From the NCBI GenBank assembly GCA_022579005.1, contig MU401595.1:593-64592 (forward strand): a stretch of DNA of 64,000 nucleotides, read 5' to 3'. Every line of letters starts with the position of its first letter. Positions within the stretch are counted from its first letter, which is position 1. Made by a program: the position numbers and the translations under genes. Positions 47,633-58,838 of the stretch are shown here, piece after piece. The stretch is from Poronia punctata. Taxonomy: Eukaryota > Ascomycota > Sordariomycetes > Xylariales > Xylariaceae. The notes under the pieces were generated by a model, which was given only the letters and a program-made list of their open reading frames with translations, ran no database searches and was not told the origin of the DNA.

Positions 47633-48246
47633 GTGCGCTTTTGATAATCTGGATTGCTAGTGAAGCCCATTTTGTCCTTTCAATATCATAACTTCCAGTG
47701 ACTTGTACTATCAACACACCCCTCGGGTATACGTATTGGTAACTCGACTGTGTCTGCGCACTCTCGCCAGCTGCGCTCTGACCTACCTACTGAGTGGGCA
47801 AGGAGTATAGTAAAAGACATCCCATGCCCACTATTGGCGATTGCGACTGTAGCCGGCTGGTGAAAACGGCAAGTAGATAGGTATCGAAGTTTGCAAGTAT
47901 CGCTCTGGACCTTATCCGACCCCGCATGTAACCAAAAGTCGTACCGCGTGGGTTGCAATGCATTGGATATACACGTAGTCGCATATATCCGGATGAGTCG
48001 ATCTCAAGCCCTTTACAGTATCGTCACGATGAATAAGCACTCATACATTAACAGACCACTATTGGCATGTCTTTGCCGCCTTTCCATATCTTAGGCTTGT
48101 TTGGAGGTGAAGAAGGGTAGGGTATATTATATATATATATATATATATACCAGGCTGATCCCAGATGATATCGCTGGCATTACCGTGAGAAACTACCGTA
48201 CGGTGGCGAGACATGGATATATCAGCGTGAAACGAGACAGTGCAAA
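47633..48246. promoter_or_regulatory. Intergenic region and promoter of the tannase gene
   Basis: 614 bp between co-directional genes. A (TA)n stretch at about 48128-48149, roughly 100 bp upstream of the tannase ATG, could serve as its TATA region. Confidence 0.4.
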
Positions 48247-49992
48247 ATGTATCTGCACGGTTTAAAACAAGTTCTAGTAGTAGCCGGCCTAGCACTACTC
48301 AAGACCGGCGCCGCTACGAACGACTGTGACAAGTTGACGTTTGCCCATATCCTACCGGCCCACGCCAAAATCGAACGGGCAGAATTGGTAGAAGCGGGTA
48401 GCACCTACGGCGAGGGGTCGGAAAACCTCGGGTACCCCGTCCAACCCACGAATCTGCCGGGCTTATGCGCCGTGACCGTGAGAGTTACAACTTCACCGAC
48501 GTCGAAGTACAGACTCGGCCTCTTCCTCCCCGCCGAATGGAATGGCAAGTTCCTAGCCGTGGGTAATGGCGGCTTCGCCGGCGGCATTAATTGGCTGGAC
48601 ATGGGAGCCGGCGTGCAGTACGGCTTCGCCGTCGTCTCGACCGACACGGGCCATAACTCGGAGACCACGGAGGTGAGCTGGGCGCTCGGGAACGCCGAGT
48701 CGAAAGCCGATTGGGGATGGCGGGCCGTGCACGGGTCCGTGGAGCTGGGAAAGTTACTCACGCGGACTTATTACGGGAGCCCGATTGCGTACTCGTATTA
48801 TAGTGGTTGCTCGACCGGTGGACGACAGGGGTTGAAGGAGGTGCAGGAATTCCCTGGAAGTTTCGATGGTGTTTTGGTGGGCGCTCCCGCATGGTACACG
48901 AGCCATCTGAATAACTGGGTGACTAAGATGGCAAGTTACAACTGGCCGGCCGAGGACGACAAGCACATTGGCTGGGAGCTGCTCCCGGCCATCGCGGCAG
49001 AAGTCGTCAAGCAGTGTGATGGCATTGACGGGGTGAAAGACGGTATTATTAGTCTCCCGGAACATTGCGCTGTCGACTTTGAGGCGCTCTTGTGCGACAG
49101 GAGGGGAGCAAATCAATCCGCTTGTCTCACGGCCGCGCAGTCGGAAACACTTAAAAGGGTGTACGGTGACTGGACGACCTCGGACGGGGAATTCCTCTAC
49201 AAGGGCCTGACGCCCGGGTCCGAGGGACAGATGTACGCGGTGCTGAACTATTCCGAGGCAAGCCCGTACGGGATCGGGTATTCGCGGTATTTCCTGCTTG
49301 ACAATGCGACGTTTGCGTTGTCTGATTTCAACGATTCTCTAGTGGCGCTGGCAGATCGGCTTGATCCTGGGAATTCCACGGCCGATAATTACAATCTCAC
49401 AGCGTTCCGTGACGGTGGCGGGAAGATGATCATGTATCATGGAATGGCGGACGGGCTGGTGCCTCTGAAAGGGTCTAATTTGTATTATGATCGTGTTGTC
49501 GAGACTATGGGTGGGAATGAGACGGCCACCCAGGAATTTTTCAGGTATTTTATGGTTCCTGGCATGCAGCACTGCTTTACAACAAGAGTTGGTAAGTCAT
49601 GTCTGGTGATACGCCGTGGTATCCCTGTCAAGACAAGTCACCGACCTGCCACCCCCCCTTATCTTGCCGTGGCTAACTTTGTTGCTAATTACCGATGTTT
49701 TGATATAGATGCCCCCTGGGCGTTCGGCGCGCCTTCTCAAGCCGGCATACTAGGAAACGACACATGGTCCGTCCCGGGACACCAAGATGCGCGGCATGAC
49801 ATTATGCTGGCGCTCATGGACTGGGTCGAGAAAGGTTCGCCGGTGAACTCGGTAGTGGCCACAACTTGGAAGGACCAGAAAGAGGTAGCTTCTGGCGTAC
49901 TTAAACAGCGGCCAATATGTCCGTATCCCCAGATGGCCAGACAGGATGGCAGGGGCGAACTTAATGCCGCAGAGAGCTGGAGTTGTGGGTGA
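48247..49992 (+). CDS. Tannase/feruloyl esterase family secreted hydrolase
   Basis: Two exons, 48247-49591 and 49709-49992, give 542 aa. A signal peptide lies at residues 1-23 or so. The PF07519 fold is shown by WNGKFLAVGNGGFAGGINW, AVVSTDTGHNS, the nucleophile motif YYSGCSTGGRQGLKE, Asp in HGMADGLVP and the catalytic His in VPGMQHCF. The Cys before Ser and the Cys after His form the disulfide of the known CS-D-HC motif. NWPAEDD and DGIDGVKDGIISLPEHC cover the lid with its Ca2+-site Asp residues. Several NXS/T sites suggest N-glycosylation. The family hydrolyses gallate or hydroxycinnamate esters from plant material; which ester cannot be told. The 117-bp intron (49592-49708) has no stop and keeps frame, so ORF-based annotation would include it. 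A further intron with an alternative C-terminus after 49987 is possible. Confidence 0.9.
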   Translation: MYLHGLKQVLVVAGLALLKTGAATNDCDKLTFAHILPAHAKIERAELVEAGSTYGEGSENLGYPVQPTNLPGLCAVTVRVTTSPTSKYRLGLFLPAEWNGKFLAVGNGGFAGGINWLDMGAGVQYGFAVVSTDTGHNSETTEVSWALGNAESKADWGWRAVHGSVELGKLLTRTYYGSPIAYSYYSGCSTGGRQGLKEVQEFPGSFDGVLVGAPAWYTSHLNNWVTKMASYNWPAEDDKHIGWELLPAIAAEVVKQCDGIDGVKDGIISLPEHCAVDFEALLCDRRGANQSACLTAAQSETLKRVYGDWTTSDGEFLYKGLTPGSEGQMYAVLNYSEASPYGIGYSRYFLLDNATFALSDFNDSLVALADRLDPGNSTADNYNLTAFRDGGGKMIMYHGMADGLVPLKGSNLYYDRVVETMGGNETATQEFFRYFMVPGMQHCFTTRVGKSCLVIRRGIPVKTSHRPATPPYLAVANFVANYRCFDIDAPWAFGAPSQAGILGNDTWSVPGHQDARHDIMLALMDWVEKGSPVNSVVATTWKDQKEVASGVLKQRPICPYPQMARQDGRGELNAAESWSCG

Positions 49993-50583
49993 GTTTACCA
50001 ATCTCTTCATCTGCTGATGATGAGCTAAACATTATACATAGGGGTGATATTCGCACGCAGCCGCCAGTTCTGCCTAGCGAAGCAGGCTGCCGTTGGTGCT
50101 TGGGATCTGGCTTGGCATTGTTAGGCGTGGTATGGGCGATTTTGTGCATGTAGATAATGTAGTAGATGGGTTAGAATGGCCTTAGCTACTTACTGTATAG
50201 AAGAGGAGTCTAAGGTGTTATTTTACACTTGTCTTTCTACTTTTGTGATCAGGACAAACGATAACCTTCCCAGGAGATTAGACGTAGAAGCCGTATTCCT
50301 ATATCTGTGTTAGGGAATAAATGCAGTGGTCTATGTAATTAACAGGTCTACAGCTAATTGTTTATTCAGTTTTGGGAGTTTCTCCGCGGCTCTAAGCAAT
50401 TAACAGGCTTACGGCTTATCAGCTTATCAACACCAAGTACCGTGCTCAACCGGTCACTCCCGTCATCGCGTCCAACCAAGCTGCCAGGTACCTACCTATC
50501 TGCCTGGGGCCAACATCCTGCTCATCCAGCAGAGTAATCCTGTCTCATCATATCTCTCACTCTCATGAACAGACACGCTCAAT
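49993..50583. other. Intergenic, nothing recognised
   Basis: 590 bp between the tannase gene and COX23. It may contain an alternative last exon of the tannase (from about 50043), but no independent gene. Confidence 0.5.
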
Positions 50584-51053
50584 ATGTCTTCATCAGATGA
50601 CACCAAGGGAGACCCTTGGGATAAAGAGACGAAACGAAAATTCCAAAAGTACGCTACGCAAAAGCTCATCTGTCCCCCTGAATTGTACTAATTGGTGATG
50701 CAGTAAATCCAAGTCGGAGTGGTTTGATCCTTGTCAGGAGGCCGCTTCAAGAAGTATACGATGTCTCAACCGTAACGGAGGCGATCGAACCATGTGTACC
50801 GATTACTTTGAGTGAGTGTTTCTTGGGAATGCTGGTTCTTATCCAATGGATGACAGCGTTTCCTGTCTCTTCATGTGCACATCGTAGGGCAAGTCTGACA
50901 TGTTCTGTTCGGAATAGGGCTTACAGGGCATGTAAACAGGAATGGGTATGTATAAAGTATTGTGGCCCTATTTTTCTACCTGGTATATTCTGACATTATG
51001 TGCGGTTTAAGATCAATAAGCGCAAAGAGGAGAAGAAAGGCATGTTTTCCTAG
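50584..51053 (+). CDS. COX23: Cytochrome c oxidase assembly protein Cox23 (twin CX9C)
   Basis: Four small exons, 50584-50648, 50704-50811, 50918-50945 and 51012-51053, give 80 aa. No exon is longer than 36 codons, so it is invisible as one open frame. The protein begins [20 protein letters not shown]. Its Cys are at 32, 42, 53 and 63, giving two exact CX9C motifs (FDPCQ...RCLNRN and [19 protein letters not shown]), the CHCH helical hairpin. The context PWD...[19 protein letters not shown] and KKEW-like (here KQEW) is that of Cox23, an intermembrane-space protein imported by Mia40 and needed for complex IV assembly. All four exons join in phase. Introns show TACTAAT or CTGAC branch sites; the 28-nt third exon is the least certain piece. 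CHCHD7/Cox23 is favoured over Cmc4 or Cox17. Confidence 0.88.
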
Positions 51054-52287
51054 AAACTCTCACAAGATGATTGTTTTAGATATGGACTGTGGGCTGTCAC
51101 ACGCTTCCTTAGTCGTCAGAACCGAACCCAAATCGCAGCGAGTCAATAGCGGCAGCATTGTTCTTTCTGTCAAAGCTCTGCTTAACAACGCCCTATATAG
51201 GGAGTTCTTGTAATATATTGTATCTACGAAATTTGCGGCGGAACCATCGAGCTATTATACGAGGCGCTAGCATGTTTGTCTAGAATGCCGTCCATGTTTC
51301 ATCGGCCCCCTTTTTGATCATGTATATCAATAGATATATCATTGTGCAGCAGCGAGTAAGTTTAGCAAGCAAAGAAACTTAAAGAAATCCCTATATTGAG
51401 AAATTATCGCAATGACACCTGGCATGTGGCACGTGGCATGAAGGTAATTCGGTAGTAGGTAGGTACCTATGTTCTTTACAATTTCCCTTGTTTTCACGTT
51501 GGTTTATGTGCTTACCGTTGCACATGGTCATCGTTGTAAGGAGCTCCTTGTCAATTTAAATCATCAGTAGATGGAAGCAAGCTTAGGTACGAGTAAAGTG
51601 TATGGCACCTACCGTACGGCATAGGGTAAGGTAGTCGACCATTTCCGTTTCCAACAGGTAATTACCTAACATATGTGATTGGGTCGAGTCCACCTTCCTT
51701 GCGATTCCAAGGTCCCGACATCATAGAAGTTAGGTACAGGGCAACCCTCAGAAATAAAGATATATGTACGTGGTAAGGTAGGTACCTATTCGGATTCCTC
51801 TATGCCTGCTGCCAGAGAGGAGAACTGGACAGACACATTATTTGGATACTTTTCAACATGAGACTAACTAAGACTTATTTCTCTAGCTCTTACATTTCCC
51901 TTTCCTTCTTGGTTCGAATGATAGAGGGCAATTATTTAAAAGATCATTACAAGACATTCCATTTCAGGATCCGTGTACATTTCCAAGGATTCCTACAACG
52001 CCGACTTTGTTTAACGCGGGGCATATTATTTTTTACTGTCAAGCTACAACTTACCCCACGGGCCACCAACCTAGGTCCTTAGTTAGTCCAGTCTAGGTAG
52101 TCTACTGACTAAAGTAAAGGCAAGGAGATACTTGGACACCAATCCTCTACTACTCATGCAAACAATTTAGCAGACCAGCTGTTAAGGTACATGCTCTACC
52201 TACTACCTACCCTACCTACAGTCTATCTACAGGTCATACCCACTTCATGCGGCTGCTTACAGTTTGTCGATAGTATTTAACAACAAT
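51054..52287. other. 1.2-kb intergenic region
   Basis: No gene seen. Copies of GTAGGTAGGTACCTA lie at about 51454-51470 and 51775-51790, and CTACCTAC arrays at about 52196-52220. The last ~200 bp is the promoter of the NatB subunit gene. Confidence 0.5.
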
Positions 52288-55200
52288 ATGTTGTTTGGAG
52301 AAAACTTTTCATTAAGACCAGCTCGGATTCTGCCCGTGGCCCGGCGGATCGATCTCAAGCGCGATGTCGATCTTGCACTCGAGCAGGCATTTCACGAGCA
52401 GCAATGGGCAGCTGTTGCAAACCTTGCACGCAATCGCTACAAGCAGAGCGGCGATGAGTACTATAGAGTAGGTCAATTTATCTAAATCCCTTGTCACATC
52501 GTCACACCCCCTCACCCCCACAGCACCCCCTTCCTACTGCTGTTCGAGGCTTTTGTCTTGGACATCTCACGGCATACCCTATAGGTCTGGTACCGTTACA
52601 TGTCCTGTTGTGCTAATTGTATCTCGCAGGCTATCGAGGTCGCGGCCAAGTCTCGCAGTGATAATGCTACAGATCGTACTTCCGCGATCGAATTTGTCCA
52701 GCGCTTGGTAGACGACAATAAGATAGTCAAGGATTGGGAGACTTTGGATTTGTATGGATTCGCAGTCCATGGTTTGTTGGAGTACAACAAGTCGATTGGG
52801 GTGCTCCGCGCCCGACTGATAAAGGGTTTCCCTAAAAACCTAGAGGCTGGTCTCAAATGCCTCGAATGTTGCATGTGGAATTCAGATTGGGAAAATGCCC
52901 AAGAGGTATCTACTGTAGCGAACGCCTATTTGTCCGTGTGCCAACACGCTGACTCTCTGTTTAGGTCGCCGCCTCACTCAACAGAAACTTCCCCGGGGAA
53001 CGCAGGCTTCTGTTTTACAACATCGTGACCATGTGTCTCGCCGCGGTATAGACAGCCTTCCTTTCTCATAACATAGGTCCATTTGTTGCGTTCTAACGCC
53101 CTCTTGTGTAGTATGCCGAGGATATCAGCGACCTCAAGAAGAGACTTTTTCGAAATCTAGCGGTAGCCCTGGCTGATCGGGCCTTTAGTATTCGCTCTAC
53201 AGTAGGTCGCCTGCTCTAAAGGATCATAAATGTGATTTGTCTGATTTGAACAGGGCGAGGAAACCTCTGGGAAGCCTGCTTTCACTGATAGCGAAGTGCT
53301 ATTATGGTTTGAAGTCCGGGGTAGATTCAGTAACGTGGAGGAGACTGCGCAACTTTTAACCGGCCCCAATTGGGGGCCAATTTACTTCCTCGAACATGGG
53401 CTTCAGCACGCTTTCACTGCTAGCTTAGCCCTGTTGAACGAAGCAGGCCAGACCGGCGAGATAGACCGGATCGCAAACGTTAGCCTCGACAGGGTGGTTG
53501 CCATGGTTGAAGCTGGAGACTCAGGGACCGGCGTCAATCGTCAATATATGCTGGCATTCATGGGTGCCGAAAAGTGGATCCAATATAGCACTTGCTACGC
53601 ACTTCTGGGAGACCTTGCAAAGTGAGTTATACGAGACATCTGCCCGTCATATGTTGACCTCGTATAAAACAGGCTCACCGCGTTCCGCGAGAAATTTGAA
53701 AAGGCCTGGTCGGCTCTGTCGGCTGTAAAGGGGCCGAGTTGGCTGAATGCGACGATGGCCATAACCCGCGATACGTTCCTCCTCCGTCTTACCAACCAGC
53801 AAGCTGAACTCGGCGGAAAGAATGAAAAAGTAAATGCCATAAAGAAGGTAGCCTCCGAACATTTCACCCCTTTGTCGGATCTCAAGCGTGTAAGATTCTA
53901 CATCAGCCAGCTCTCGTCCGACGAACTCATCGAGTTCGAACAGTCGCTCGGGACAGCCGACGCAGGCGAAAGGGGAGAAAGGACTGCAATCCAAGAGAAG
54001 TTGCGAGCCTTGCGGAACAAAGCTCTCAGGCTGGGCACTTGGTTCATGTATGCGACAACGCGACGAGCTGGAGAGAAATGCTGGTACTGCAATACAGAGG
54101 TCAACCGTGCCCCGGACTGTGTCTGCTGTCTCAGACGCATTGCCCTATCAGCACTTGAAATTTTTGGCGACAGTATTCAAGATCAAGACCTCTCTACCGA
54201 GATCGAAAAGGAAAATGACGATCCGTTATCGGCTCTGACCAGCTTGGGCTCTATCTGCCTTCTGAAAATAGCACAGCCAGGAGGCACGAAATGGCGGCTA
54301 GGAGACGGGTCTCCGCTTGACAGACACGACATGCAATTGTACTTGCTAGCCGTTGCTTGGATCGAATTCTACCTGAATAAGAAGGCCAAGAACGATTCAT
54401 TACGCACGCTTCTTACTAGGTTGTATATTAGCATGGGTTGTGTGTCGCTGGCGCTAGAACGTTGGAAGCCATTTGGGGTCAAGAATATACTCCTCGCCAG
54501 CTTGGCTTCAATCATTGTCGACCGCCTATCTTCGATATCGCCTGCCCATTTTTTGCCGGGCCCAAGTGGTCTGAAGAACCTTGCTGCCTCCATTACCAGC
54601 TACCTGGAGACGGCAAGTCGGAAACGGTATCCAGAAAGCATAAGGATGGCTTTGTTGGCTAGGAGCTATTTGGAGATTACAAAGCTCATATCGGCAAATG
54701 AGAAGCAGGCTCGAACCTGTATCTATGCGATAGCCGTGGTGGAAAAGCGTCGTGGATCGCGATTCAAAAGTGGGAAATGTGAGAATGCCATCCAAGATGA
54801 GCCCCTCATTGGTGAGTTGCGTCAATCTACCTACCTAGACAAACAGCCCGTCTGGCACGAAGACGACTCCGACTAACCGATCTACCTTATGGCAGGATCT
54901 CTATCCCCTGATTCCGAACTTCATGATGATACAGACTATTCGGCCCTTCCAACCTGGGAGGGCGCCACCTCAGTCCCTGCCCAGACCCTCATCAGCTATG
55001 GCCCAGTTCCCACGGTTCGTCAGCCATTAGTCATTCTTCTTGCCCTTGTGCGGTGTTGCCATGACATGCTAACCATCAACGATCCACCAGAGCCGTAGAT
55101 GTCACTTGAGCATCCTCGCCGAACGCTTCCTTGACCTGGTCTTTTATGTACAACCTAAGGAGTTCAAGCCTTCAAAGACAGCTCCACTGGTAAGTGCCGA

Positions 55201-55960
55201 CTGGCAGGCTGCCCTATCATCGCTTGAAACTCTACACGCGTACATGAACGTGCTCATACACGAAACGGAGCCACCAATCCAAAGGATTACGACGACGCCG
55301 GAGCGCTGGTACTTTTTTGTGATAATGGAGCTTGCGAATCTCGTCAAGTTAGTGCTGGAACATGTCCTGCTGGAGCCGTCGACTAAACAGACGAAGGAGA
55401 CGATTCTAAAAGTAATAGGGATGGCGACCAAGTTGGTGGGCCACCAGACGAAAGAATTTATCAACATCCCGCAGGGAATCACGGCCAGGATACAAACGTT
55501 ACACAGTCTCGCGGGTCTGCATGCTATGGGAATGCTGCGCGAAACAGCCTTGGCAACGAAAAATACGGTGCAGTACATTCTTAACGGCCTCGAGCGGGTC
55601 AAAACGGGCGACAAGACACGCGGCACTAAGGAGACTGCCTGGCTGTCCCCAGGGCTTAAGGAGTTATTGGCAGCAGCAATCCATGCTGACGCACAGATGA
55701 CGGCCCGTCTCAAGAGGATGAATGAGACTTTATATACAGCCGGTTGGGTGGACTGGGTGGACTCGCACACGTTTGGAGACAATGCTAGTGTATACGAGAC
55801 AGGGAACGGGTTTCGGCAAGAAGAGGGCAAATTCAAGCAGCAAGCGGCAGAGCTGCTTGCCAATATCATCCCCCGGGTATCGCGTGAAGAATGGGCTAAC
55901 AATGTGACGGATTCCTGGCGCGAAGTACTGAAAAGTTGGCATCACGTCAAGTTCGACTGA
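52288..55960 (+). CDS. NatB N-terminal acetyltransferase auxiliary subunit (Mdm20/Naa25)
   Basis: Eight exons, 52288-52467, 52630-52905, 52965-53045, 53112-53201, 53254-53621, 53673-54811, 54896-55014 and 55091-55960, give 1,040 aa with all phases matching. The subunit anchors the catalytic Naa20 to ribosomes for acetylation of Met-Asp/Glu/Asn N-termini. It is an all-helical TPR-like protein. Landmarks are LRARLIKGFPKNLEAGLKC, RLLFYNIVTMCL, FYISQLSSDELIEFEQSL, LYLLAVAWIEFYLNKK, SYGPVPT, and a helical tail ending SWREVLKSWHH. A Cys cluster (CWYC and CVCCLRR, residues 468-484) lies in the middle. The donor of the seventh intron is uncertain: GTTCGT at 55015 is weak, and GTGCGG at 55048 is an alternative that adds 11 residues. 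The family call rests on pattern recall rather than alignment. Confidence 0.72.
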
Positions 55961-56788
55961 GTCGTCAGACCAGGCTCTGTTCTATCCCCTATCTGGGCAT
56001 CTTTACATTCACAAAGTATATGCTGCCCTTTGCTCTTTCTCAGGGCTCCCCTTTTCTCCTTTCCATCCGCCGCGGCTGTTCCTTGGGATCGTGGGGTTCA
56101 AAACTATCGGCCGGATAAAGGCTGTTTGGGGCATCATGCATGGCAGGGTAAAAAGCGATAGATTCTCGACCTTCTTCTGGTGTCATTGTTTTTGACTGGC
56201 GGAGAGTGAAGAATCAGTGGGTTGGGGACATGTATAGCGGGGAAATAGATAGATGTCTCTAGCGTCCGAATTTAATATACAGCGTGATTAATGACCAACA
56301 GGTGAATTTTCGGGATGCGAATGAGGAACGTCCATTTCCCCAGAGGGTCGAAAGGCCAAGGTTGGAAAAGGGGGACACATGATAAGTTAGAACTTAGAGG
56401 TAAGATGGGATGTCAGAGCTATCTTATGACCTGGCGTCTCTCATAACGGCGTCCTGTAGTAGGTTGATAAGACCGGTGACCACATTTGCTTTAGGTTGGA
56501 AGAAAACATATGAAATTTATAAGAAAGGCCGACATTTGTGCTGAAAACACCGCATCCTCTAATGAACTGCTTATAACGTAGGTTCCCGTAAAACAAAACC
56601 ATTCTCTCCACAAAACAAGAGAGGCAAAAGCTCACAAAAGCTCACAAAGTGCGTATAAGATATAATGACATGATACAGGCTGATGAGACATTATTACTAT
56701 TACTATTATTAATTAAGCTTTTTTCTACTCCATGGTTTTCTTTGCATATATATGTATGTGTAATTAATACTTTCAGAAACACCATATT
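55961..56788. other. Convergent 3' flanks of the NatB and Ilm1 genes
   Basis: 828 bp, AT-rich toward 56640-56790, where ATTATTACT-type triplets cluster. No gene was supported. Confidence 0.5.
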
Positions 56789-57413
56789 TCATGACAACAA
56801 CTCCCTCGACCGTCTCCGTTTCCTCGTAGTAAAGGCCGTAGCCTCCTCTCTCAGCGTAACCCAAGCCCATAACCAACTGAGGAATTCGAGTAAAGCAAAG
56901 GTGAAGAAGACGTTGTTTCGTAGACCGTCATTACCGCCGCTGACGTATTTACTCGTAGAAGACCTTGACGAAGTAGTAGGATAAGAAGAAGAAGTGAAGT
57001 AGACAAAGATGGTAAGAAGACCAAAGACGATACTCCGAGCCGGGGCTTGTGGACCCCAGTAATGGATTAACCAGATCTCTTGGGGCATGGATAGAGTCAT
57101 GAGATCTGATAGTCCTAGGAGGAGGAGGATTATCGAGAGGAAGGAGGTCGTTGGGGTGGGGTGGGAGAAGGTTTGTGTTGGGGGCTTTTTGTTGTTGTTA
57201 GTTTAGTTTTGTTTTAGGAACTGGGAAATTGATTTGATGTAAATAAGTAGGGTAGGAAAAGGTTGGGTTACGTACTATTCCTGTGGCTTCGCCAAGAACC
57301 CAGACTAGTGCCTGGTCTGCTATGGCTTGAGGATCGGTGTAGAAGAAGTAGCCGAGGGTTAGGTGGAATAGGCTTAGAGATGTCAGGATCGTGCTTGCGG
57401 ATATTAACGCCAT
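56789..57413 (-). CDS. ILM1: Ilm1 family membrane protein
   Basis: Two exons, 57413-57276 and 57184-56789 (91-bp intron, GTACGT donor, ACTAAC branch, AAAAG acceptor), give 177 aa. The start MALISASTILTSLSLFHLTL, the motif DPQAIADQALVWVLGEA, the second helix FLSIILLLLGLSDLM, and WGPQAPARSIVFGLL match the fungal Ilm1 family. There are four predicted membrane helices and a basic tail (RKRRRS). Family knowledge: yeast Ilm1 (increased loss of mitochondrial DNA 1) is needed for mitochondrial DNA maintenance on some carbon sources and locates to the ER; its molecular activity is unknown. The AAAAG acceptor is unusual because it is not pyrimidine-rich. Confidence 0.85.
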
Positions 57414-58634
57414 GTTGGCTGGCGGTTGTGACGTAGTTCAGTTGTGATATATCGGTTTCAAGATGTTATATAAGAAGAATGTTGAAGAGTGATCTTTTGC
57501 ATTTGTAAAGGAGAAAAGTGTGGTAAAGGTAAGTAGGTAAGTATCTTCAGAGGTACGTAACCTTAGGTAGGTAGTTTGAACTTTTGGGGAAAATGTAGAT
57601 AGATGCGGACGAACCACCAGGGGTTACGTGTCAAATGCCTCTCTACCAATAGAGAGAGATCAACCTCGTCTAACCTAGGTGGCTTTTGGACCTTGTTATG
57701 ACAGAAGTAGCTAGAGGTATGTATGAAATGGCAGAACATAAGTAATTAAGGTGAGGGAGGAAGAAGAAGCAAATATGAATGAACATGGAGAAGTGGACTG
57801 CGGATTCTGGTGACTCAGGAAGGAAATCACAGGTTTGGTGACCTAGATAGGAGGGATGCACAAGGCCAAACATGTGTCCGTCCTGTTTGTACGTAGATGC
57901 CTAAAGTAAACCATACACGGCTTCCTTCCTTCTATCAAACTGAAAGTTAGTAGCCTAGCGATAGTGAGTGATACCTAATATCCTTTTGCCCTAGGCTACA
58001 TACTTTGGAATTCGGGGTAGGATGGTGATCTGATTGCTTTCTTCATGGTATTGTCGACCTACCAGTATATATATAGGTTTAGATACTTACTTAGGTAATT
58101 ACCTTATAATTGTAGGTTGGTAAAGTTTGTTAAGCGCCGTAGCGCGTTGTCGGGATCGTCAGCCGCTAGACAGGATTGTGATCATGTGTCTGGCTCCAGG
58201 AACCAAACTGCCTTCTCAGTCATATGCCTTATTTTTAGGTTATTACATGCCGGTGAGCATGAAATGGAAGTTGTAGCAAGTCCGTCCCCAACCCACCTAA
58301 TGACATAAAGTAACCCAACCCCGCAATGGCTACCTACTAGGTAGTTGTAGTGGGGTAGGTTAGAGGCCTTACCTAAGTACATGTAGGTAGATCCCGTACA
58401 CGAGGGCTGTCGAAGACCTGCCGTGCCTGCCTTCCATCTAGCCCCGAAACTTTTGATTGAGGAAGTATCTGCCGGTGAGCCTATTCTTCGAGTGCTGTAG
58501 GATACAATAACTATTATGGTGAGTAAATATATGCTGCGTGACTTTGAACTTGAAAGGACTGGCCAAAAGCGCCCCTCACTGATGTATTAACCTTATGTGG
58601 GGTAACATACTGTACCAGGAGATCGAAGGAATCT

Positions 58635-58692
58635 ACAACGGTTGTTAGCATTATATAATGGCAACAACTGTTGTAATATCAACAGCCGTTGT
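58635..58692. repeat. Three ACAACNGTTGT-type palindromes (left cluster)
   Basis: Copies at 58635-58645 (ACAACGGTTGT), 58664-58674 (ACAACTGTTGT) and 58682-58692 (ACAGCCGTTGT), spaced 29 and 18 bp. The right cluster at 59695-59759 has three more. Confidence 0.8.
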
Positions 58693-58838
58693 GAATTTTT
58701 AATGTTATAAGTACCTTTACATACAATTTAACTAGCAATGTACATCTCTTTGCAGGTTAAGGTTTATTTGCTAAACTTTAGCAGATAACAACGCTACTAT
58801 GCAGCCAGGCTCCCTATGGCTCCCTATAGCCATGGCCA

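Noticed and set aside
55144..55902. Minus-strand open frame of 252 codons
   Set aside because: Antisense to the last exon of the NatB subunit gene, without recognisable domains.
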